A program made the position numbers and the translations under genes. 64,000 nucleotides of DNA from an uncultured bacterium (GTDB lineage Bacteria; Patescibacteriota; Saccharimonadia; Saccharimonadales; Saccharimonadaceae): assembly GCA_938036155.1 (NCBI GenBank), contig CALHPA010000001.1, forward strand, positions 124,001 to 188,000, given 5' to 3'. Shown here in pieces: positions 59,004 through 64,000 of the stretch. Position 1 is the first letter of the stretch; each line of letters begins with the position of its first letter. The notes under the pieces were generated by a model that searched no databases, was not told the DNA's origin, and saw only the letters and a list, made by a program, of their open reading frames with translations.

Positions 59004-59480
59004 CTATACCGGAAATATTCTTCTCCGTCGTTCAAACTCATCTTTGAGTTCTTCGAAAAACAGGTTGGCCTTACTCTTGCACTCTCGCAAGAGGTTAACT
59101 TGGCTTTGGTTGCCGAAAACCAAACCATCCTCTTTTTCGCTCTTTATATATTTTCGCGAATAAATATTTGTCATAGAGATGTGGTTTACATTTCTATGAA
59201 TGTGCATTCCGTTAATATTAGCGGGTCTGGCTGATAAACTCAACACATTACCCATATGACGAATCTTAATCTTGAATGAATTCCCTTTTTCACCACGAAG
59301 TTCTGCATTCAAAGATATTACTCCTCCTTCTTCAGTTGGTGTTAAAACTTCAACTGATTGAAAACCTACACCCCTAAGCGCATCCATCAAAAATTCTTCT
59401 GAGAAGTAATTCTCGCGATGAAGCTTCCGATTTGCTTCATCTATACTGAGAGCCGATTTGATCTTGCTTAAAATTAACAT
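59004..59480 (-). CDS. orphan protein (158 aa)
   Basis: Not recognised. Basic alpha/beta protein: helix at 10-45 (LSIDEANRKLHRENYFSEEF), central strands with His-rich segment (INGMHIHRNVNHISM), and a long C-terminal helix (RECKSKANLFFEELKDEFERRRR). AAAGGGG six bases before ATG. Monocistronic with a strong terminator. Confidence 0.76.
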   Translation of the reverse strand: MLILSKIKSALSIDEANRKLHRENYFSEEFLMDALRGVGFQSVEVLTPTEEGGVISLNAELRGEKGNSFKIKIRHMGNVLSLSARPANINGMHIHRNVNHISMTNIYSRKYIKSEKEDGLVFGNQSQVNLLRECKSKANLFFEELKDEFERRRRIFPV

Positions 59481-59577
59481 ATTTTTACCCCTTTGGAAAA
59501 TACTTAAACTTAAACTTAAACTATAAAGTTCAAGTTTAGCTTTTATATTCTACCATAAAAATATAAAAATGTCAATG

Positions 59578-60687
59578 TTAAATGATGATTCCACCACCCA
59601 AACAGACTTCACCAGAATAAAATACAACACTTTGGCCACTAGTAATTGCGCGCTGTTCATCTTGCAATTCAATTTTCGCCAAATTGTCACTTTCGAAAAA
59701 GATTTTTGCATTCACGAGTGGCGCACGATGGCGGATTCGAACTTGAATTTCTGCCCCATTTTCAACTTTTTGGTTGATCCAGTGAATTGCTGAAACTTCA
59801 ATTTTATTAGACCAAAGTTCGCCGTTATTGATATCGGTTGTTACAAAAACTTCGTTAGTTTCCATATTTTTACCGCAAACATAAAATGGCAGTCCGCCGC
59901 CGATATTTAAGCCGTGGCGCTGACCTAAAGTGTAAAAAATCGCACCGTCATGCCAACCAAGAACTTCGCCCGTATTTTTGTTAATAATTTTTCCCGGTTT
60001 TTGCTCGGGGATGAATTGTTTTAAAAAGTCACGAATTCCAATTTTTCCAACAAAGCAAATTCCTTGTGAATCTTTTTTTCGAGCAGTAAAAAGCCCGCGC
60101 TCTTTCGCCATCTCGCGCACTTCAGGTTTAGTAAATTTACCAAGTGGAAACAAAGTTCGCCCCAAAGCCTCACCACGCACTCGATATAAAAAATAGGTTT
60201 GGTCTTTATTTTCGTCTTTGGCGCGTAAAAGTTCGCCGTTTCCGCTTTTCGAAAAATCAAAACTGTCGCTAGTATTTTCGGTAAAAGTATTTCGAACGCT
60301 AGCGTAATGGCCTGTTGCGATTAAGTCAGCTCCGTCTTCGAGCGCTGCCTCTAAAAATAATTTAAACTTAACCTCTTGATTACACATAATATCGGGGTTT
60401 GGTGTGCGGCCAATTTCGTATTCATCAAGCATATACTGCACAACTTTTTCGCGGTAGTGTTTTTCGAAATCAAAAACTTTAAAATCAATGCCCAGTTGAA
60501 CAGCAACTCTTTTTGCATCGGCCAAATCTTCTGCCCAAGGGCATTTCATTCCTGGTAAATCTTGCGTCCAGTTTTTCATATAGGCACCCACAACGTTATA
60601 GCCCTGCTCTTTCAAAAGGGCTGCCGTTAAAGATGAATCTACACCACCGCTCATTCCAACATATACTTTAATTTTCGATTTATCCAT
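59578..60687 (-). CDS. mnmA: tRNA-specific 2-thiouridylase MnmA
   Basis: Thiolates U34 of tRNA-Glu, -Gln and -Lys (369 aa, normal). PP-loop GMSGGVDSSLTAALL at the N-terminus, catalytic Cys in PDIMCNQEVKF and in SQGICFVGK, and the C-terminal beta domain. Third gene of cysteine desulfurase-YdcF-MnmA, separated by no spacer, with AGGAGAATAA site. The desulfurase is the likely sulfur donor. Confidence 0.97.
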   Translation of the reverse strand: MDKSKIKVYVGMSGGVDSSLTAALLKEQGYNVVGAYMKNWTQDLPGMKCPWAEDLADAKRVAVQLGIDFKVFDFEKHYREKVVQYMLDEYEIGRTPNPDIMCNQEVKFKLFLEAALEDGADLIATGHYASVRNTFTENTSDSFDFSKSGNGELLRAKDENKDQTYFLYRVRGEALGRTLFPLGKFTKPEVREMAKERGLFTARKKDSQGICFVGKIGIRDFLKQFIPEQKPGKIINKNTGEVLGWHDGAIFYTLGQRHGLNIGGGLPFYVCGKNMETNEVFVTTDINNGELWSNKIEVSAIHWINQKVENGAEIQVRIRHRAPLVNAKIFFESDNLAKIELQDEQRAITSGQSVVFYSGEVCLGGGIII

Positions 60688-61302
60688 TTATTCTCCTATA
60701 TAAAATCTAAAAATTCCAAAAAGTTCACTCATTGAAAGATACCAACCGCGCGAATTTGTCCACCAGAATCCACTCCAATCCGAATCGTTCAGAACTGGTG
60801 CCGAAATAATCTCTACGCCCGAACCTTCTAAAGCCCTTTCAAATTCAAGTCTTGCTCGAGCTTGATGATATTTTGAAGTTGTTAAAACCACGCGCTTGTA
60901 TCCGTTTTGCTTAATTATTTTTGCAGTAAATTGTGCATTTTGGTGAGTATTTTGAGCTTTTTCTTCGAGTATAATTTCTTCTTCTAGAACACCTTGTTTT
61001 CGGGCTAAATTTGCCATTTGGCGTGCATCACTTAAAACTTTAGGATTAGAATTTGCGCCCGAAAAAATCAACTTTTTAGCCTCAACTGATTTAAAAATTT
61101 CAATCGCCTCGCGAGTTCTTAAAGAAGTATTTCCGCCAGAAATCGCTATAACAGCATCAATTTTTTGAGAACATTCACCTTTTTTGTAATTCGGGCAAAT
61201 TTCTGCGAGACGATTTTTATCGCTAATAATCAAAGTTGTGCTAATAATAAAAATTACAGCCAAGCCTGCAAATGCTAAAATCCAAGCAAGAAATTTTACC
61301 AT
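60688..61302 (-). CDS. YdcF/DUF218 family membrane protein
   Basis: One N-terminal membrane helix (about 4-28) and an extracytoplasmic DUF218 domain (204 aa total): AVIAISGGNTSLRTREAIEIFK, ANSNPKVLSDARQMANLARK, LEEKAQNTHQNAQFTAKI and VVLTTSKYHQARARLEFERAL. Members such as SanA/ElyC affect envelope integrity; the ligand is unknown. Placed between the sulfur-transfer genes without a visible functional reason. Confidence 0.9.
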   Translation of the reverse strand: MVKFLAWILAFAGLAVIFIISTTLIISDKNRLAEICPNYKKGECSQKIDAVIAISGGNTSLRTREAIEIFKSVEAKKLIFSGANSNPKVLSDARQMANLARKQGVLEEEIILEEKAQNTHQNAQFTAKIIKQNGYKRVVLTTSKYHQARARLEFERALEGSGVEIISAPVLNDSDWSGFWWTNSRGWYLSMSELFGIFRFYIGE

Positions 61303-62478
61303 TTATTTTTGGATCCTCTCAAATTCAGCTCGCACGGTTTTCGAAATTATCTTAGCAGCGCGCTTTATATTTTCTTCATTCGAAAGCTTCCCTAGCGAAA
61401 TCCGCAAACTTCCGTCGGCCTCAGAATCGCTTAAACCCATTGCAATCAAAGTGTGCGAACGCGTACCTTTATTTGCTGCACAAGCTGAACCTGTTGCCAC
61501 TAAAACTCCTTGCGTTTCGAGTGCAAAAACCATACGCTCGGCGTCAATTCCGGGAAAAGATACTGAAATGTGGCTCGCAAGTTGCTTTTTCGAATTTCCA
61601 AGAAAAAGCATTTCTTCTTCTGAAAAATTATCGCGCAAAATCTTTTTGAAAATTTCTTTTAATTTTCGAAGGCGCTCGTTTTCTTTTTTGCGATGTTTTT
61701 CTGCTAATTGAAGAGCTTTCGCAAAACCAATTACGCTCGGTACATTTTCAGTCCCACTACGCAAATTTCGCTCTTGGCCACCACCCACAATTTGAGCATT
61801 AAATTTAATCTCTCGATTCGCCCATAAAAGCCCCGTTTGTTTCGGTCCATAAATCTTGCCAGCGTTTAAAGTGAGCATATCTACGCCGAGTCTTGCAACT
61901 GAAATATCGAGCTGGCCAACACCTTGACTAGCATCAGAGTGTAGGTAAATTGGCGTTTTCTCGCCGTTCGAAAGTCGTCGCATGCGCTCTTCTCGCACAA
62001 TTTCGGCAATTTTCAAAATTGGCTGGATTACACCAGTTTCGTTATTTGCAAGCATTACTGAAACAATCTTCGTTTTTGGCGAAATTTTTGCACGCAAATC
62101 TTCGAGATCAATCACACTATCTTTCTTGATTTTTACTAATTTTCGAATGCCATATTTCTTGGCTGAATTTAAAACTGCGTGATGTTCAAATTCACCAACA
62201 AGGATTTCATCGCCATTTTCTTTCGAAGCTGCTGAAAATGCTAAATTGATGCTTTCAGTTGCTCCAGCTGTAATCACAATTTCATCACTTTTTGCGCCAA
62301 TATTTTGAGCAATTTGATGTTTTGCGTCTTCATAGTCTCTTCGAACATCCAAAGCTTGAACATAAGGTGCACTTGGATTGTAAAATTTCTCACTAAAATA
62401 TGGCAACATCGCAGCCAAAACTTTTTCACTTACCGGTGTTGTGGCGGCGTGGTCAAGATAAATAATTTCCTCGTTCAT
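61303..62478 (-). CDS. cysteine desulfurase (NifS/IscS family)
   Basis: PLP enzyme releasing sulfur from cysteine (391 aa, normal). IYLDHAATTPVS at the start, ITAGATESINLA, LHSDASQGVGQLDIS, the PLP-lysine region TLNAGKIYGPKQTGLLW and the mobile Cys loop TGSACAANKGTRSH. No IscU or Suf scaffold is in the window; the cotranscribed mnmA suggests tRNA thiolation as main task. TGTTATACT is seven bases before ATG (leaderless). Confidence 0.95.
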   Translation of the reverse strand: MNEEIIYLDHAATTPVSEKVLAAMLPYFSEKFYNPSAPYVQALDVRRDYEDAKHQIAQNIGAKSDEIVITAGATESINLAFSAASKENGDEILVGEFEHHAVLNSAKKYGIRKLVKIKKDSVIDLEDLRAKISPKTKIVSVMLANNETGVIQPILKIAEIVREERMRRLSNGEKTPIYLHSDASQGVGQLDISVARLGVDMLTLNAGKIYGPKQTGLLWANREIKFNAQIVGGGQERNLRSGTENVPSVIGFAKALQLAEKHRKKENERLRKLKEIFKKILRDNFSEEEMLFLGNSKKQLASHISVSFPGIDAERMVFALETQGVLVATGSACAANKGTRSHTLIAMGLSDSEADGSLRISLGKLSNEENIKRAAKIISKTVRAEFERIQK

Positions 62479-62518
62479 CTTTAATAGTATAACACATTTT
62501 TAAAAAGTTAACAAAAAA

Positions 62519-63145
62519 TTATTCTCTATTTTTTGCTATTTTTTCAGAAATTTTTAATGGATTTTTTGAATTTAAAATTTCCTCAATTTCTTTTTTCGAA
62601 AGGCTTTGCCATTTTTTAATTCGGTGATTGAATATCTCAATTTTAATGTTTCTTTGCGGTATTTTTTTCTTTTTATACCAATCTATAATTTTTGAAAGAT
62701 TTTCTGGCTTAAAAATAAAACCTTCGTATCCATATTTAAAACAGCTAAAACTCAACCTGTCGCCAATCTTAGTTTTTCCGCCATTATCTTTTTTGCGCTC
62801 TTTTAATAATTCTGAAAAATCTAAAATCGAAAATTCTGGATATTCAAGAGCTTCGCCATATAATCGATTTTTCTCATCTTCGTTTTCTTCCCAAGATAAT
62901 TTCTGCGCTTGCTTGAATTTCTCGGAATTTTTAGGGTTTCGAAACAGAAAGATATCAGTTCTAACTTTAGTTTTAGCTTTATTTTCTTTTAAAGCTATAA
63001 CCATATTTTTCGAAAAGAATAATTTAAAAATTTCAAGCCAAATTTTGTCGCTAATTTTTGGGTAAAAACTCAGCCATAAATGCTTTCTTCGATTAGTTAA
63101 AAAAGCAAAAAAGGAATAAAATCTAATTTTAAATGTCATAATCAT
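62519..63145 (-). CDS. conserved hypothetical basic protein (208 aa)
   Basis: Not recognised. Aromatic/basic N-terminus (MIMTFKIRFYSFFAFLTNRRK) may be amphipathic, followed by a Lys/Glu-rich soluble body with GDRLSFSCFKYGYEGF and an Arg/Lys-rich end. AGGAGATAA eight bases before ATG. The promoter region carries a perfect palindrome. No operon partners. Confidence 0.75.
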   Translation of the reverse strand: MIMTFKIRFYSFFAFLTNRRKHLWLSFYPKISDKIWLEIFKLFFSKNMVIALKENKAKTKVRTDIFLFRNPKNSEKFKQAQKLSWEENEDEKNRLYGEALEYPEFSILDFSELLKERKKDNGGKTKIGDRLSFSCFKYGYEGFIFKPENLSKIIDWYKKKKIPQRNIKIEIFNHRIKKWQSLSKKEIEEILNSKNPLKISEKIAKNRE

Positions 63146-63169
63146 AATATTATCTCCTAATTAAAATAA

Positions 63170-63187
63170 GTAGAGTTTATACTCTAC
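63170..63187. promoter_or_regulatory. perfect palindrome GTAGAGT-TTAT-ACTCTAC
   Basis: 7-4-7 inverted repeat directly after the -10 (TATAAT, 63192-63197 on minus) of the 208-aa gene, covering its predicted transcription start. Operator or 5' hairpin. Confidence 0.55.
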
Positions 63188-63293
63188 ACTTATTATACCT
63201 TATTTGGTGATTAATAAATTGCTCGCATTACGATTATGGATGTTATCATGTATAAAAACTAAAGTCAATATATTTTTCGAAACAATAATAAGC

Positions 63294-63322
63294 TTGACTA
63301 AAACGCAAAAATGTAGTATAGT
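63294..63322 (+). promoter_or_regulatory. promoter of DnaJ-zinc-knuckle gene
   Basis: TTGACT, exactly 17 bases, TATAGT. Start near 63329 gives a 65-nt leader. Confidence 0.7.
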
Positions 63323-63393
63323 TTTCTAGAAGCTTAAATTTAAAAGTTGCGGAAACGACTATGAGCTTTGAAACTTTCTAAAAAGGAGAAAAT

Positions 63394-63534
63394 ATGATTT
63401 TCCCTAAACCGTATGTAGAGGAAAAAGAATGCAAAAACTGCAACGGAACTGGTTGGTATAAACAACCAGGTTTCGTAGGTTCAGGAACTTTTCCTTGCAG
63501 TATTTGTGATCGAACTGGAAAAGTTAAAGTTTAA
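63394..63534 (+). CDS. 46-aa DnaJ-type zinc-knuckle protein
   Basis: Too short for routine gene finding but well supported: AGGAG six bases before ATG, sigma-70 promoter, and a terminator 100 bases later. The sequence has two CxxC halves, CKNCNGTGW and CSICDRTGK, spaced 20 residues, which is the CxxCxGxG repeat of the DnaJ cysteine-rich domain. It should bind one zinc. It has no J-domain, so it is a free-standing zinc hairpin. A six-codon open frame (63361-63381, MSFETF) precedes it. Confidence 0.82.
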   Translation: MIFPKPYVEEKECKNCNGTGWYKQPGFVGSGTFPCSICDRTGKVKV

Positions 63535-63636
63535 ATCTTAACTTTTTCGCATAGTCAACAGAAGGGGGAAAGCCGGGCATCTATACAAAGAACTTCATAC
63601 ATTCTCATAGACTCATTAAATACATTTTTTAGATCT

Positions 63637-63664
63637 GAGCCGCCGCCCACGGCTCTTTTAATTT
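63637..63664 (+). terminator. terminator of zinc-knuckle gene
   Basis: GAGCCG/CGGCTC stem then TTTTAATTTT. Confidence 0.7.
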
Positions 63665-63729
63665 TCGAAAAAGTATGCTAGAATATTAAAATCGCTTAAA
63701 AATTATAAACTTATAAAAAGAAAGGAATT

Positions 63730-64000
63730 ATGCTAAAATTTATTTTTAAATTTGCTAAAAAATATTGGCTAAGTTTAGCTCTTATGCTCTTTTTTACGGT
63801 TCTTTCGGCAAAAATTAATCTTGATTTACCACAATATACCGCAAAAATTATTACTGAAGGAGTATCCATGAAAAATATGGAGGCTATTTATTCAAACGGC
63901 TTTCATATGATTGGTCTTTCTCTTTTGAGTGGCGCTTTAATGCTGGCAGGAATTTTCTTCGCAAGCCGTTCAGCTGGGGCGATGGCGCGAGATATTCGTC
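63730..64000 (+). CDS. ABC exporter, N-terminal membrane domain (partial)
   Basis: The first 90 residues of an ABC_membrane-type exporter; the rest lies beyond the window. First membrane helix at about 11-30 (WLSLALMLFFTVLSAKINL), then LPQYTAKIITEGVSMKN and a second helix (GLSLLSGALMLAGIFFAS), typical of MsbA/LmrA-like half transporters. AAAGGA site before ATG. An extended -10 TATGCTAGAAT lies upstream. Confidence 0.85.
   Translation, partial: MLKFIFKFAKKYWLSLALMLFFTVLSAKINLDLPQYTAKIITEGVSMKNMEAIYSNGFHMIGLSLLSGALMLAGIFFASRSAGAMARDIR

Overview
Organism. The window is AT-rich (about one third G+C by eye) and uses the standard bacterial code: UGA is a real stop, for example at the end of the 53912 gene, where it overlaps the rsmD start as ATGA. 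Gene content and style point to Candidatus Saccharibacteria (TM7) or a close Patescibacteria/CPR relative: small proteins, housekeeping enzymes with trimmed domains, a type IV pilin pair, a TraG/HerA-like secretion ATPase, a sigma-region-4/HARE-HTH protein, an Rpf-like cell-wall lytic enzyme, and many short orphan proteins. The lineage is inferred from gene content; no rRNA gene is present. Layout. 1-3.9 kb: partial Rpf-like lytic transglycosylase, PcrA helicase, orphan. 3.9-5.3 kb: two divergent pilin genes in a 235-bp perfect inverted repeat. 5.3-9.3 kb: one operon of MacB-type ABC transporter, Erm/KsgA-type rRNA dimethyltransferase and TrmA/RlmD-type methyltransferase. 9.4-16 kb: TraG/HerA-like ATPase, sigma-4/HARE-HTH regulator, topoisomerase I. 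16-24.7 kb: glycosyltransferase, ABC-F, glutaredoxin, Dus, AI-2E transporter, CysS, extended L1. 24.8-27.5 kb: YhgE/Pip exporter divergent from a MarR regulator with two operator-like palindromes, then tRNA-Glu. 28-33.4 kb: NrnA-RecR-YbaB operon, GT39-like enzyme, DprA, and an unassigned structured small RNA. 33.6-36.8 kb: orphan small genes and tRNA-Gln. 36.9-49.4 kb: Tgt, L11, NusG-SecE, histidine kinase, DnaB-DnaX, DUF2797, UvrD/RecB-like nuclease-helicase. 49.4-58 kb: trigger factor, SpoU methylase, FAD oxidase, RsmD, membrane proteins, S7-S12. 58-59.5 kb: decayed third pilin copy and two orphans. 59.6-64 kb: cysteine desulfurase-YdcF-MnmA operon, orphan, DnaJ-zinc-knuckle mini-protein, start of an ABC exporter. 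Themes. About 20 first-of-operon genes have an extended -10 box (TGnTAnAnT) only 6-7 bases before ATG, so they should make leaderless mRNA. The short orphan genes instead carry strong GGAGG Shine-Dalgarno sequences and usually their own terminators. The intergenic RNA at 32.4-32.7 kb has a good sigma-70 promoter, a hairpin with a CCCTCCTTT (anti-Shine-Dalgarno) loop and a strong terminator; it is the best candidate here for an undescribed regulator. The palindrome TTCGAA is about ten-fold over-represented through most of the window. Nothing resembling CRISPR, prophage, insertion sequence or replication origin was found.
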